A DNA stretch of 64,000 bases, taken from assembly GCA_937899715.1 (NCBI GenBank), contig CALCNX010000069.1, forward strand, positions 1 through 64,000. Reading direction: 5' to 3'. Under the pieces are notes generated by a model that did not search any database, had not been told where the DNA came from, and saw only the letters and a list, made by a program, of their open reading frames with translations. Below, in pieces: positions 45,180 through 54,374 of the stretch (position 1 is its first letter; each line of letters begins with the position of its first letter). A program made the translations under genes and the position numbers. Source of the stretch: an uncultured bacterium (GTDB lineage Bacteria > Bacteroidota > Ignavibacteria > Kapaibacteriales > UBA4661).

Positions 45180-46376
45180 ATGACTACTTCCTCCGACAAC
45201 ATCCTTTCTGTCAGCGATATTACACGCGCTGTACAGCACACTCTCGAAGACAGCTTTGGGAGCGTCGTTGTACGTGGCGAAATATCGAATTTTATCAATC
45301 ACTCCTCCGGGCATCGGTATTTCTCGCTCAAAGATAGCAGCGCACAGCTCAAAGCTGTGATGTGGCGCAGTTCGCCTCTGCGCTTTACGCCTACCAACGG
45401 TATGAGCGTGGTAGCACGTGGGAAGGTCACAATGTATGCCCCGCAAGGCGCGGTGCAACTTGAGTGTCGTTCGCTGGAGCCACTTGGAGCGGGCGACTTG
45501 CAATTAGCATTTGAGGCGCTCAAACGAGAATTATTCGAGCGCGGTTGGTTTGATGCAGCATACAAGAAACCGTTGCCGCGCTATCCCATGAAAATTGGCG
45601 TTGCTACGTCGCCCACCGGTGCGGCTGTGCGCGATGTCATTGCCACTCTGGCACGGCGGATGCCGGCGGCACAAGTTGTCGTGCGTCCAACTCTTGTGCA
45701 AGGAGATGGCGCAGCAGAAGACATTGCCCGTGCCATTGCGGAACTAAATGCTACCGATTGTGACCTGCTGATTGTGGGGCGTGGTGGTGGCTCTATCGAG
45801 GACTTGTGGGCGTTCAATACCGAAATAGTTGCCGAAGCGATTTTCTCTTCCTCAAAGCCCATTATTTCTGCCGTCGGGCATGAAATTGATTTTACCATCG
45901 CCGATTTTGTCGCTGATGTTCGCGCTGCTACGCCCACTGCTGCTGCTGAAATTGCCGTTCGTGACCAGAGTGAGCTTTGGAGCGCCTTGCAAGGCACGGA
46001 GGCATATTTGCACCGAACAATGGAACAACGGTTTGCCATGCTGCGGCAGCGCGTGAATTTTTTGTCCGACAACAGCGCACTACCGCGCTTTCCCGACGAA
46101 TTGCGCCGCCGACAACAACGGGTAGATGATTACCAAACCCGCATGAACACAACGCTGCCAAGAATTATTCAGCAGGAAACACAACGTCTGGACGCGCTTG
46201 CGCTGCATCTTGGCTCGCTGCATCCTTACGCACCATTGAACAAAGGCTTTGCATTGCTTGAGCGTGCAGGGCGCATTCTGAGTGCATCGGATAGTCTGAA
46301 TGTGGGGGAAACTGTGAATATTATCCGAAAGCAAGACCGTTACGAAGCGTACATCCAAAATGTGGAAAAAGCATAG
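45180..46376 (+). CDS. xseA: Exodeoxyribonuclease VII large subunit
   Basis: XseA is the catalytic subunit of the nuclease that degrades single-stranded DNA in repair. The 398-residue product has the N-terminal OB-fold (VVVRGEISNFINHSSGHRYFSLKDSSAQLKAVMWR) and the catalytic domain (IGVATSPTGAAVRDVIATL ... LLIVGRGGGSIEDLWAFN ... SAVGHEIDFTIADFVADVRAATPTAAAE). The tail keeps the HPYAPLNKGFALLERAGRI signature. It is about 50 residues shorter than E. coli XseA because the coiled-coil region is short. The small subunit gene xseB is not adjacent. Confidence 0.95.
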   Translation: MTTSSDNILSVSDITRAVQHTLEDSFGSVVVRGEISNFINHSSGHRYFSLKDSSAQLKAVMWRSSPLRFTPTNGMSVVARGKVTMYAPQGAVQLECRSLEPLGAGDLQLAFEALKRELFERGWFDAAYKKPLPRYPMKIGVATSPTGAAVRDVIATLARRMPAAQVVVRPTLVQGDGAAEDIARAIAELNATDCDLLIVGRGGGSIEDLWAFNTEIVAEAIFSSSKPIISAVGHEIDFTIADFVADVRAATPTAAAEIAVRDQSELWSALQGTEAYLHRTMEQRFAMLRQRVNFLSDNSALPRFPDELRRRQQRVDDYQTRMNTTLPRIIQQETQRLDALALHLGSLHPYAPLNKGFALLERAGRILSASDSLNVGETVNIIRKQDRYEAYIQNVEKA

Positions 46377-46485
46377 GAAAAATGCACCCGCGCAAAATCT
46401 TTTGTTGCGCTAAAGAAAATCAGATTGTATCTTGTAGCGGCTGTCAAGGTGAAGCTATTTTGCACTCGTTTTTGGAAATGCCCGT

Positions 46486-46851
46486 ATGGAACTGCACAAT
46501 CTACAACAATCCGAAACACTTGCGCTGGTGGGCGTTATAGAGCGCGTCGTTATGGCGGATAAGCTCTTGAACGAGCAGGAAGAAGAGTTCGTGCGTTGGC
46601 TCATGGACGCGATTGGTCGTGAACGCTACATTGATACGCTCGACGACTTAGATGGGCGCTATGGTGAAGACGATTTGCGCGATATGCTGAAAGCCATTAC
46701 CGACCCCGATGTGCGCGAACTCATCTATGGCACAGTGCTGGAAGCAAGTACTATCAATGCGCTGGTGGGCGAGAACACGGAATTTATGGACTGGCTTGCG
46801 GCGCTATGGAATCTGGAAATTCGGATTGATGACGTTTCGGGTGCGAAATAA
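46486..46851 (+). CDS. Small acidic helical protein, possibly TerB-like
   Basis: This is a 121-residue, strongly acidic, all-helical protein without signal or membrane segment. Its pattern (ALVGVIERVVMADKLLNEQEEEFVRWLMDAIG ... DLRDMLKAITDPDVRELIYGTVLEASTI) recalls the TerB/DjlA-N helical fold, with an acidic loop after VVMADK where TerB proteins bind metal. It lies 109 bp after xseA and 5 bp before the SpoU methyltransferase gene, so it is probably co-transcribed with the latter. It is too unlike XseB to be that subunit. Confidence 0.55.
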   Translation: MELHNLQQSETLALVGVIERVVMADKLLNEQEEEFVRWLMDAIGRERYIDTLDDLDGRYGEDDLRDMLKAITDPDVRELIYGTVLEASTINALVGENTEFMDWLAALWNLEIRIDDVSGAK

Positions 46852-46856
46852 AGTTT

Positions 46857-47678
46857 ATGGTTGCTATTACTTCCCTCGACGACCCGCGAATAGCACCGTA
46901 TCGCAGTCTGCGTGAAATCTCGTCGCGTACTGTAGAGGAAAAACTTTTTGTGGTGGAAAATAGCAAGGTCATTCGCCGCCTGCTTACAAGTACTTGCGAA
47001 ATTCGTTCTTTTTTTGCTACCCAGCACTATCACAAAGAATTTGCCACGCTTTTGGATGCCAAAGGTCTCGCTTGGGAGCAGCGTCTCACGGCAGACGATA
47101 CGCTGATGAGCGCTATTGTGGGCTATGCTTTGCATGAAGGTGTGATGGCGCTTGCTGTTGTGCCGCACGTACCGTATTTCAGCGAGCATCTGCGTACTCT
47201 TGAGCTTCCGGCGGTGTGTTTATGCGGCGTGGCGGACGCGGAAAATGTTGGTTCTATCGTACGGAACTGCGCGGCGTTTGGCGTACGCAGCTTGATAGTG
47301 GATAGCGCCACGTGTAGTCCGTATTTGCGCAGGGCGGTGCGGGTTTCGCTGGGCGGAATTTTTGCACTCACGGTGTACCGCACAAGCAATCTGGCTTTTG
47401 CACTTGAGGAAATGAGACATTCGCGTCCCGGCGTACAGTCTATTGCTCTTGAAACACACGCACAGACTCGTTCTCTAGACACAGTTTCTTTTTCTGAAGA
47501 AAGTATTTTTATCTTTGGCAGTGAAGCGCATGGGCTTTCAGCGGATATTCTTTCTGCCTGCGACCTTGTGGTAGAAATACCCATGACACCGCTTGCCGAC
47601 TACGATGCAGCTAATTCTCTCAATGTAGCAGCTTCGACGGCGATAGCGCTTTATCACTGGCAAAATGGACGGAAATAA
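46857..47678 (+). CDS. SpoU/TrmH-family RNA 2'-O-methyltransferase
   Basis: This 273-residue enzyme should methylate a ribose 2'-hydroxyl in tRNA or rRNA using S-adenosylmethionine. A substrate-binding N-domain (SLREISSRTVEEKLFVVEN) precedes the knotted SPOUT domain. The three motifs are present: DAENVGSIVRNCAAFGV (motif 1), FIFGSEAHGLS (motif 2) and VEIPMTPLADYDAANSLNVAAS (motif 3, where the usual Ser-Leu-Asn-Val is intact). The ATG lies 5 bp after the small acidic protein gene. The target nucleotide is not known. Confidence 0.88.
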   Translation: MVAITSLDDPRIAPYRSLREISSRTVEEKLFVVENSKVIRRLLTSTCEIRSFFATQHYHKEFATLLDAKGLAWEQRLTADDTLMSAIVGYALHEGVMALAVVPHVPYFSEHLRTLELPAVCLCGVADAENVGSIVRNCAAFGVRSLIVDSATCSPYLRRAVRVSLGGIFALTVYRTSNLAFALEEMRHSRPGVQSIALETHAQTRSLDTVSFSEESIFIFGSEAHGLSADILSACDLVVEIPMTPLADYDAANSLNVAASTAIALYHWQNGRK

Positions 47679-47737
47679 TGCAGAATGTCGTTGGATGCAG
47701 TTATGAACGCAGTATTAATCGCCGCACGACGTTCCAG

Positions 47738-47772
47738 ATTCAACATTTAGAACTCAACACTCAACATTTCAT
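47738..47772 (+). repeat. Degenerate 7-bp tandem repeat before the CHASE2 gene
   Basis: There are five heptamers in a row: ATTCAAC, ATTTAGA, ACTCAAC, ACTCAAC, ATTTCAT. They end seven bases before the AGGAGG ribosome-binding site of the next gene. The ACTCAAC unit is shared with the repeat inside ileS. Confidence 0.7.
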
Positions 47773-47790
47773 TTTCAGGAGGAATCTGCA

Positions 47791-49131
47791 ATGCGCTTAA
47801 AATGGTCAACCCGTCGTTGGGCGATGCAAGAAGTCGCCAAAACCGTCCGCTCTATCAACGTCCCACCACCGAAGCCGAAACCACGCGGCTTCTTGCTGGA
47901 CTATGTGTTCAATATGCGGAATGTGTATTCGACTGCATCCATTTTTGGCTTAATTGCGCTTATTTACTACTCTCCCGGTAATATTGAGATTTTTGACCCG
48001 ATTCAAAAAGCACTATCGGATTTTAGCTTTACCGATATTGTTTTTGCAGATTGGAGAAGAGAAAGTGCACCTGTAGATCAAAATATTATCATTGTCAATG
48101 TTGGTCGTAATCGTGCTGAAATAGCGGCTCAGACCAAAATTATAGCCGCAATGCAGCCCAAGGTAATAGGTATTGACCCTATTTTCAGCAATGAAAAAGA
48201 GCCGGAGGTAGATTTTGCTTTTATGGATGCAATACAATCGGCTAAAAATGTGGTTCTGTCCTCACAACTCAGTACAATACAAGAGAAAACGAAAAATTCG
48301 CCTGAGAAATTTCTTCATATTCAGTCACCACACCCAAAGTTCCGTTTGCCAAATGTAAGTTTTGGTCATGCAAATTTTTCGACCCAAGGTGCAGCAACAG
48401 CACAAACCATTCGAGAATTTGAACCATCCTATACCTTGCTGGATTCTGCATTCTCCAAAAAAGATACAACTATCAATGCCTTTGCGCTTGAAGTTGCCGA
48501 ACGCTTTAAGCCTGGCATTGCGAAACAGCTCAAGGAACGTGCAGAGGAAAAAGAGCTTATCAATTATCGTGGTGGCTTAAACAAATTTATCTTGATTGAT
48601 ATTGAGCCAGATATGGCGATTGACTCAGCTGTCGCGATGTATGGTTCTCTCATAAAAGATAAAATTGTGCTTTTGGGTTTTATGGGACAACCGTTTAACA
48701 ATCCAAATGATATACGCAACAAATTTTATACTCCTTCATCTGAGCAATATGTCGGCAAAAGTATCCCCGATATGTACGCTATCGTCCTTCATGCAAACAT
48801 TATTTCCATGCTGACCACTGGCGAACTCATTGAGCAAATGCCGGATTGGCTGGGGTATGTGCTGGCAGTTATTGTGTGTTATCTCAACATGGCACTTTTT
48901 CATTGGATAACTATTAAGTTCCCCAGTTTTGCCGGTGGTGAAATGAAAGTTATTCAACTGATCCAAGCAGGTCTTTTGGTAGGCGGAGCAATGTTGTTAC
49001 TATACAATTATAAATTTCAAGTTGAATTATCTCTCACTCTCGCCATTATCCTGCTTTCCTCCGACGTAATGGAGATTCACGAAAGTTCGGTCAAGCGACT
49101 TATTGAGCGGATACAGGATAATCGGCGCTAG
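47791..49131 (+). CDS. CHASE2-domain membrane protein without an output domain
   Basis: This is a 446-residue membrane protein with a strong AGGAGG site 8 bases before its ATG. A helix at about residues 48-62 precedes a CHASE2 sensory domain facing outside the cytoplasm. That domain runs from ALSDFSFTDIVFADWRRESAPVDQNIIIVNVG and IIAAMQPKVIGIDPIFS to DKIVLLGFMG and SIPDMYAIVLHANIISMLTTGE. Three more helices follow (about 350-425). CHASE2 normally feeds a kinase, cyclase or phosphatase, but here the protein stops soon after the last helix with a short basic tail. It must signal through a separate partner. The gene and the FecR-like protein at 61236-62177 are of types often seen together. Confidence 0.82.
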   Translation: MRLKWSTRRWAMQEVAKTVRSINVPPPKPKPRGFLLDYVFNMRNVYSTASIFGLIALIYYSPGNIEIFDPIQKALSDFSFTDIVFADWRRESAPVDQNIIIVNVGRNRAEIAAQTKIIAAMQPKVIGIDPIFSNEKEPEVDFAFMDAIQSAKNVVLSSQLSTIQEKTKNSPEKFLHIQSPHPKFRLPNVSFGHANFSTQGAATAQTIREFEPSYTLLDSAFSKKDTTINAFALEVAERFKPGIAKQLKERAEEKELINYRGGLNKFILIDIEPDMAIDSAVAMYGSLIKDKIVLLGFMGQPFNNPNDIRNKFYTPSSEQYVGKSIPDMYAIVLHANIISMLTTGELIEQMPDWLGYVLAVIVCYLNMALFHWITIKFPSFAGGEMKVIQLIQAGLLVGGAMLLLYNYKFQVELSLTLAIILLSSDVMEIHESSVKRLIERIQDNRR

Positions 49132-49155
49132 GACAGAATTTACCAATGTAACGAC

Positions 49156-49207
49156 AAAGCAAAAGCCGCTTGAAATAATCTATTCAAGCGGCTTTTGCTT
49201 TTGAAGT
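49156..49207. terminator. Terminator between the CHASE2 gene and ftsZ
   Basis: A 19-base near-perfect stem (49156-49174 with 49183-49201) contains AAAGCAAAAGCCGCTTGAA and is followed by GCTTTTG-type T-rich sequence. It lies between convergent genes and should stop both. Confidence 0.75.
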
Positions 49208-49237
49208 GAGGGATATTTCTCATCAACAACGTTACAT

Positions 49238-50545
49238 TTAGTCCATAATACGACGCAAGAATGCAGGTTTATTAAGTGCTTCGGCGTTTGTCTGTTCCTC
49301 GTCGGGGTGCTCCGGGCTATCGGCGAAACGGTTAATTTTCACACCATTGCCAAAGCCCGCTACGTCACGGCGTTTGTATGCCGGCTCGTCATATTTTTGC
49401 AATTCTTGAATACCACTTGGACTACGCGATGGTATGGAGCGGTTGACGGGAATCGGTGGCGCTGCGGGTTGTACCTGCGGCTGCGGGGCTGGTTCTTGGG
49501 CAACAGGTGCGGGCGCTGCTTGCGGAGGTGTGGAAGAAACGACTACACGGGCGCGTTCTTGCATCCGCTCGGCTGCTGCCTGCATTTCGGAATGATTGAA
49601 GCCCGTTGCAACGACCGTGACCATGAGCGTATCGCCCATGCCCTCGTCGAAAACAACACCGTGAATGAGATTTACTTCGCTGCCGGTTGCTTCTTCAACG
49701 GCTGAGACGGCATCGCTGACCTCGAACATTGTTACGTCTTGCGTTGCGGTGATATTCACCAGCACACCCTGAGCGCCTTTGATAGACAAGCCGTCCAAAA
49801 GCGGCGAAGAAATAGCATTTTGTGCCGCTTCGATAGCACGATGCTCGCCCTTGGCAAAGCCTGTTCCCATCAGTGCATCACCGGTAGCTTTCATCACCGT
49901 CCGCACGTCGGCAAAGTCAACATTGATATAGCCTGCGCCGGAAATAATATCGGAAATGCCACGTGTGGCGTTATACAGCACGTCATCCACCCGCAAGAAT
50001 GCTTCTTTGACGGAGGTATGTTTATCAATAATTGAAAGAAGACGTTGATTCGGAATTACGATAAGTGCATCAACATTTTTGCGTAATTCCTCTACCCCCC
50101 GCTCTGCTACTTGTCCACGCTTGGCTGCCTCCCATTTGAAAGGCTTTGTCACGATGCCCACCACAAGTGCACCCATATCGTGAGCAATTTTAGCCACGAC
50201 CGGAGCCGCTCCCGTGCCGGTTCCGCCCCCCATGCCGGCGGTAACAAAAACCATATCCATTCCTGCAAGAACCTGCCGAACTTCTTCGGCACTTTCTTCG
50301 ACGGCTTTATGTCCTACACTGGGGTCTGCACCCGCTCCCAAGCCACGGGTAGAGGACTTCCCCAATTGAATTTTGTGTGGCGCTAGGTTATTCTGCAATG
50401 CTTGAATATCTGTGTTGGCGGCAATAAAATCAACTTTGGACAAGCCTTTGTTAATCATGCTGTTGACCGCGTTGCCGCCGCCGCCGCCGACCCCCACAAC
50501 GCAAATTCTTGCGCCTTGGACATTAGTAGATTCTATTTCAATCAC
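49238..50545 (-). CDS. ftsZ: Cell division protein FtsZ
   Basis: FtsZ is the tubulin-like GTPase that forms the division ring. The 435-residue product has the nucleotide-binding GVGGGGGNAVNSMI, the tubulin signature GGGTGTGAAPVVA (T4 loop) and the T7-loop region VDFADVRTVMK. The Pro/Gln/Ala-rich linker at about 345-385 is followed by RSPSGIQELQKYDEPAYKRR. The tail KPAFLRRIMD is the conserved partner-binding peptide. It is the last gene of ftsQ-ftsA-ftsZ, 77 bp after ftsA. Confidence 0.97.
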   Translation of the reverse strand: MIEIESTNVQGARICVVGVGGGGGNAVNSMINKGLSKVDFIAANTDIQALQNNLAPHKIQLGKSSTRGLGAGADPSVGHKAVEESAEEVRQVLAGMDMVFVTAGMGGGTGTGAAPVVAKIAHDMGALVVGIVTKPFKWEAAKRGQVAERGVEELRKNVDALIVIPNQRLLSIIDKHTSVKEAFLRVDDVLYNATRGISDIISGAGYINVDFADVRTVMKATGDALMGTGFAKGEHRAIEAAQNAISSPLLDGLSIKGAQGVLVNITATQDVTMFEVSDAVSAVEEATGSEVNLIHGVVFDEGMGDTLMVTVVATGFNHSEMQAAAERMQERARVVVSSTPPQAAPAPVAQEPAPQPQVQPAAPPIPVNRSIPSRSPSGIQELQKYDEPAYKRRDVAGFGNGVKINRFADSPEHPDEEQTNAEALNKPAFLRRIMD

Positions 50546-50622
50546 GGCTGTTTCCTTGAAACTGTTGATTATTAGTGTGTTGTTATGCTTGTTGTGCTTG
50601 CTTGCGAACGTGTTGTTGTCTC

Positions 50623-52026
50623 TTATAGCTCTTGGAAGAACGATTTCATGCGGTCAAAGACGGTAATGCGTTCATAATTGCCATTTATTCCGGTTTCATT
50701 GAGCATGGGTTCTTGGTCGAAAGTATCGTCCGAAAGATTTGTCTCGTCAGTACCCTGCTGGGTTTCGGTGCTGTCACTTTGCACAAAGTCGTGAAGACTG
50801 AGATACTGCTCATGGCGTACACCATAGCGGATAAGCCCGATGCCGGTAGCAAATTGAGGATTTTCAATTTCCGGTGCCAAGCCCGCGCGTCCGCACCCGA
50901 CCGGTATGCCGATTTTGACGGGAAGTCCAAAAATAGATGCTGCCAAGTCTTCGGTGCCGCGTAAAAGCGAACCGCCGCCAGTCAGGACAACGCCTGCTGA
51001 TAGATGCTCCATATAACCGGAACGACGAATCTCAGCAAAAGCAAATTCGAGAAGTTCTTCCATACGAGGCTGTATGATTTGGCAGAGCATACTTTTCGTG
51101 AACTCCATCGGCTTGCGTCCGCCAACGCCCGGGATCATAAAAATATCATCGTGAGAAAGTTCTGCCGCAAAGGTGTGCCCGTACTCACGTTTGACGCGCT
51201 CTGCCTCTTTTGCCAGAATGCCAAGCCCTTTGCGAATATCGTCAGTGACCTGCCGTCCGGCAATCCCGAAAACAGCTGTGTGGCGAATAATTCCTTCTTC
51301 AAAAATTGCAATATCAGTCGTACCGCCACCAATATCAATGAGCGCTACGCCGATTTCTTTTTCTTCGTCATCGAGGACAGAATAACTGCTGGCAATTGGT
51401 TCCAGCACAAGGTCGCGCACACGAAGTCCTACGCGCTCTACGCATCGGTAAATGTTCTGTGCTGCCGTTACAAGCCCCGTTACAACGTGGACACGAGCTT
51501 CCATGCGAATACCGCTCATTCCCACTGGTTCTTTGATGCCGTCTTGTCCGTCAATAATGTAATCTTGCGGGATAATGTGCAAAATACGACGGTCGGCAGG
51601 AAGGGCGATATTACGCGTTTCTTCCAAGAGGCGGTTGACATCGTGACGACTGATTTCACGATTGGGGTTGGAAATGGAAATGATGCCGGTCGTCTGGAAA
51701 GATTGAATATGATCTCCCGCAATCCCCACAATAACTTCTTCTATCGCCACGCCCGATTGCTGCTGTGCCTTATCAATGGCTTCTCGAATAGAATTAACGG
51801 TTTTTTCAATGTTGACAACCACCCCGCGATTTAAGCCCTCGCTCGGTGCTCTGCCAATGCCAATGACTGTCATTGTGCCGTCAGTATGCACTTCTGCCAC
51901 AATAGCACAAATCTTCGTTGTGCCAATATCCAAGCCCACAACGAAGTTTCGCAATGCAGATTCTTCGGAAGCTGCCGCGATGCCCTGCGTATCGGAAGGG
52001 TCAACAATTTTTCGCATTCTGCTCAT
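50623..52026 (-). CDS. ftsA: Cell division protein FtsA
   Basis: FtsA is an actin-like ATPase that fixes FtsZ filaments to the membrane. The 467-residue product shows GLDIGTTKICAIVAE (phosphate 1), the inserted 1C domain (GVAIEEVIVGIAGDHIQS), DIGGGTTDIAIF (phosphate 2) and VVLTGGGSLLRG (adenosine motif). It ends in an amphipathic helix (ERITVFDRMKSFFQEL), the usual membrane target. A 50-residue acidic disordered stretch lies just before that helix. It sits 72 bp after ftsQ and 77 bp before ftsZ. Confidence 0.96.
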   Translation of the reverse strand: MSRMRKIVDPSDTQGIAAASEESALRNFVVGLDIGTTKICAIVAEVHTDGTMTVIGIGRAPSEGLNRGVVVNIEKTVNSIREAIDKAQQQSGVAIEEVIVGIAGDHIQSFQTTGIISISNPNREISRHDVNRLLEETRNIALPADRRILHIIPQDYIIDGQDGIKEPVGMSGIRMEARVHVVTGLVTAAQNIYRCVERVGLRVRDLVLEPIASSYSVLDDEEKEIGVALIDIGGGTTDIAIFEEGIIRHTAVFGIAGRQVTDDIRKGLGILAKEAERVKREYGHTFAAELSHDDIFMIPGVGGRKPMEFTKSMLCQIIQPRMEELLEFAFAEIRRSGYMEHLSAGVVLTGGGSLLRGTEDLAASIFGLPVKIGIPVGCGRAGLAPEIENPQFATGIGLIRYGVRHEQYLSLHDFVQSDSTETQQGTDETNLSDDTFDQEPMLNETGINGNYERITVFDRMKSFFQEL

Positions 52027-52098
52027 ATTGCTTCGTTGGTGTAGTGCGGAAACGTGGTTTGAAAAATAGCTCTGGGTGTTTTTGTCTTTAGAAAGTGG

Positions 52099-52842
52099 TC
52101 AATTTTCAGATGGATGAATGACAACTTGATTTTGCCAGCGAACATCCAGATATGCAGTTTGTTTGAACTTCGCGTGCGCCTGCTCGGTGTGATGCAGGAA
52201 AGCCGATATTCGGGCAATTTTTTGCTCTTTCTCATCGCTATTGCCGAACCGAATCGGTACCGGGCTTTCCGTGAAATGCAATGTCATCTCGCCATTGGGA
52301 ACAATATCAATTTCTGATAATCCGCGATAAAGCGGAGCGTCTTGCTGTTGCAGGGTCGTCATGATAGCAAGGACTGATGCAAGTCTTACAGAATCAAGGC
52401 TACCACGCCCAAGCCCAGACAGTATTGGCAAATCCAGTACCACTTCTGTGAGCCGATAAGGAAGCAATCGCCCTTCTGCATCAATATAGAACTGTTTGCC
52501 TTTGCTGACTACAAGCGCTATTGGCTTACGCTCTTCAATTGTTACGGTCAGTGCATCACTTGCGCCTAAAAAGACAGATACGCTTTTGACGAAAGGATGC
52601 TTCAGAATACGCAGTTCAATCTCAGCCGTGTTTACATCTCGGACAGCACGTGAGCTGGGCAACTTCACGAGGTCGAGAATTTCTTGTTGCCGTAGAAGGT
52701 TCGTTCCGACTACGCTCACGCGGCTGATATTGCGGCTGTGTTGCCAGCGAAGGGCAAGCACCCAAATAATGACCGCAAATACTACGAACAGTAGTACAAA
52801 ACGAAGCGAACCCGCTTTTTTGAAAACAGCAACAAAATCCAT
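52099..52842 (-). CDS. ftsQ: Cell division protein FtsQ
   Basis: This 247-residue, single-helix membrane protein has the FtsQ/DivIB plan. There is a short cytoplasmic tail, one helix (about residues 14-34) and then a POTRA domain (VSVVGTNLLRQQEILDLVKL ... LRILKHPFVKSVSVFLGAS ... LTVTIEERKPIALV) in the periplasm. It is followed by ftsA and ftsZ, which confirms the call despite low sequence identity typical of FtsQ. The ATG at 52842 has AAGG upstream and gives a normal N-terminus; an ATG at 52887 would add 15 residues. No mur genes or ddl lie upstream. Confidence 0.85.
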   Translation of the reverse strand: MDFVAVFKKAGSLRFVLLFVVFAVIIWVLALRWQHSRNISRVSVVGTNLLRQQEILDLVKLPSSRAVRDVNTAEIELRILKHPFVKSVSVFLGASDALTVTIEERKPIALVVSKGKQFYIDAEGRLLPYRLTEVVLDLPILSGLGRGSLDSVRLASVLAIMTTLQQQDAPLYRGLSEIDIVPNGEMTLHFTESPVPIRFGNSDEKEQKIARISAFLHHTEQAHAKFKQTAYLDVRWQNQVVIHPSEN

Positions 52843-52887
52843 AACCGCAACCTTATCTAATACGAAATGTATTAAAGGATACAGCAT

Positions 52888-53477
52888 GAAATATCGAACA
52901 AAACTAATTCAGGGGATTGTGCGAAATGGTACGCTATACAGACACAAGATGATTAATCTTCACATACGTTTTAAGAGGGGGCAACTTTTTGTAGGTTGCT
53001 GGCGTATGATTCGATTGTGTCTCTCACCAAAGGTTCTCATGCACAAAAACTTTCCGATAAAATTATTCAGAAGGTCAATATTCTGAAAAAAACATCGGAT
53101 ACTGAGTTTGGCATTTATTTTGATAATTCTAAAAGAGTAGTATTTGGGCAATACCATCCTTTTGCCACAAGACAACAAAAACATATTGAAGAATGCGTAA
53201 AGCGCTCTCAAATAATAGTGTGCGATCGTGTGGTATAGCGAGGAATTTCGCCGAGAAATGCAATTCTGCTGCGTATGCTGCGACCGCAACAGGAAAGGCT
53301 ATTTGTCTAAGCTAGCCGCAAGCTACAAGTCTTTGCGCTATTTTTCAAACTTTTTTTCGCTTTAACGATTTTTTTTCTTGCTCATACTTCGTGTAACACT
53401 CTTTTTGATTCACCCACGACGATTTTGAGGAATACATCTGCTATTACTCTATCGCCTAAAAAGTACCAGGTATTCAA
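52888..53477. other. AT-rich gap between ftsQ and xerC/D
   Basis: This 590-bp gap separates divergent genes. It holds one open frame on the plus strand from a TTG at 52996 to a TAG at 53238 (80 codons). Its product (LSDKIIQKVNILKKTSDTEF ... ) is Lys-rich and could be a small protein or a gene remnant, but there is no good start or ribosome site. From 53240 to 53477 I see only AT-rich sequence, probably the xerC/D promoter region. Confidence 0.4.
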
Positions 53478-54374
53478 ATGGAATTTCGCGCCGTTCAACA
53501 TCAGTTTTTGCTTTATTGTGAAACCGAGCGAGCATATTCACCGCTCACCGTCGAAACATATTCTTTTGCCTTAGACCGCTTTTGCGTCTATCTGCATGAG
53601 TTTTGTGGCGAAGTTCCTTCTGTGGAGACTATTCGCTCATCGGATATTCGTTCCTTCCCGGGCTGGCTTCACGACAAAGGGCATAAGAACAATACTATTC
53701 GCAAATATCTTGCCGCGATGAAGTCCCTTTTCAAATTTGCCCTCAAGCGCGGATTTATTCCCAACAACCCTGCTTCTGCTATTCCTGCGCCCAAACGCGA
53801 GAAAAAATTGCCGAATTATTTACAACAAGACGAAGTCGCCCTGACAATGCAGCAATTCGACTGTTCAACGCCAAAAGGCATCCGCGACAAAGCAATTACC
53901 GAACTTCTGTATAGCTCCGGCTTACGGGTCAGCGAACTCACATCGCTCACAACAAATGCTTTCGATGAATATAACCGCACCGTGCGTGTGCTGGGCAAAG
54001 GCAAGAAAGAGCGGATTGTTCCTGTGGGTCGCGTTGCTATGGCGGCAATACAATCCTGGCTGTCGGTGCGCCCACAGTTTGTATCGCCCGAAAGCGGTTC
54101 TGTGATGTTTCTTTCCGCAAAGGGGAATCCAATGACAGCTTCGCAGGTCTATAGCCTTGTTAAAAATGCCATGCAAACCACCACCGAAGCTCGCCAAAAA
54201 AGCCCTCACGTGCTGCGCCATAGCTTTGCAACACATTTACTGGATAACGGTGCAGATATTTATGCCGTTAGCCAGATGCTTGGTCACGCATCGCTTTCGA
54301 CCACTCAAGTCTATACCCATGTCTCCATTGAGCGCTTGAAAGATTCCTACAAGCAAGCGCACCCACGTTCCTAA
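53478..54374 (+). CDS. Tyrosine recombinase XerC/XerD
   Basis: This 298-residue site-specific recombinase should resolve chromosome dimers at dif. The N-terminal SAM-like domain (QHQFLLYCETERAYSPLTVETYSFALDRF) is followed by the catalytic domain. That domain has the first Arg in GLRVSEL, the Lys of LGKGKKER, HVLRHSFATHLLDNGAD (His-x-x-Arg), LGHASLSTTQVYTHV (His and the nucleophile Tyr). Length and motifs are those of Xer proteins rather than phage integrases. No att site or cargo was found nearby. Whether it acts as XerC, XerD or a single XerH-like enzyme cannot be told from one gene. Confidence 0.92.
   Translation: MEFRAVQHQFLLYCETERAYSPLTVETYSFALDRFCVYLHEFCGEVPSVETIRSSDIRSFPGWLHDKGHKNNTIRKYLAAMKSLFKFALKRGFIPNNPASAIPAPKREKKLPNYLQQDEVALTMQQFDCSTPKGIRDKAITELLYSSGLRVSELTSLTTNAFDEYNRTVRVLGKGKKERIVPVGRVAMAAIQSWLSVRPQFVSPESGSVMFLSAKGNPMTASQVYSLVKNAMQTTTEARQKSPHVLRHSFATHLLDNGADIYAVSQMLGHASLSTTQVYTHVSIERLKDSYKQAHPRS

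Noticed and set aside
46486..46851. Small gene after xseA as xseB
   Set aside because: The 121-residue acidic protein is longer than XseB and lacks its short two-helix pattern.
52996..53238. 80-codon frame between ftsQ and xerC/D as a firm gene
   Set aside because: It has only a TTG start, no ribosome-binding site and no recognisable family. It is mentioned only within the description of the gap.
53478..54374. Tyrosine recombinase as an integrase marking a mobile island
   Set aside because: Its length and motifs fit chromosomal XerC/XerD, and no att repeats, tRNA gene or phage genes lie nearby.
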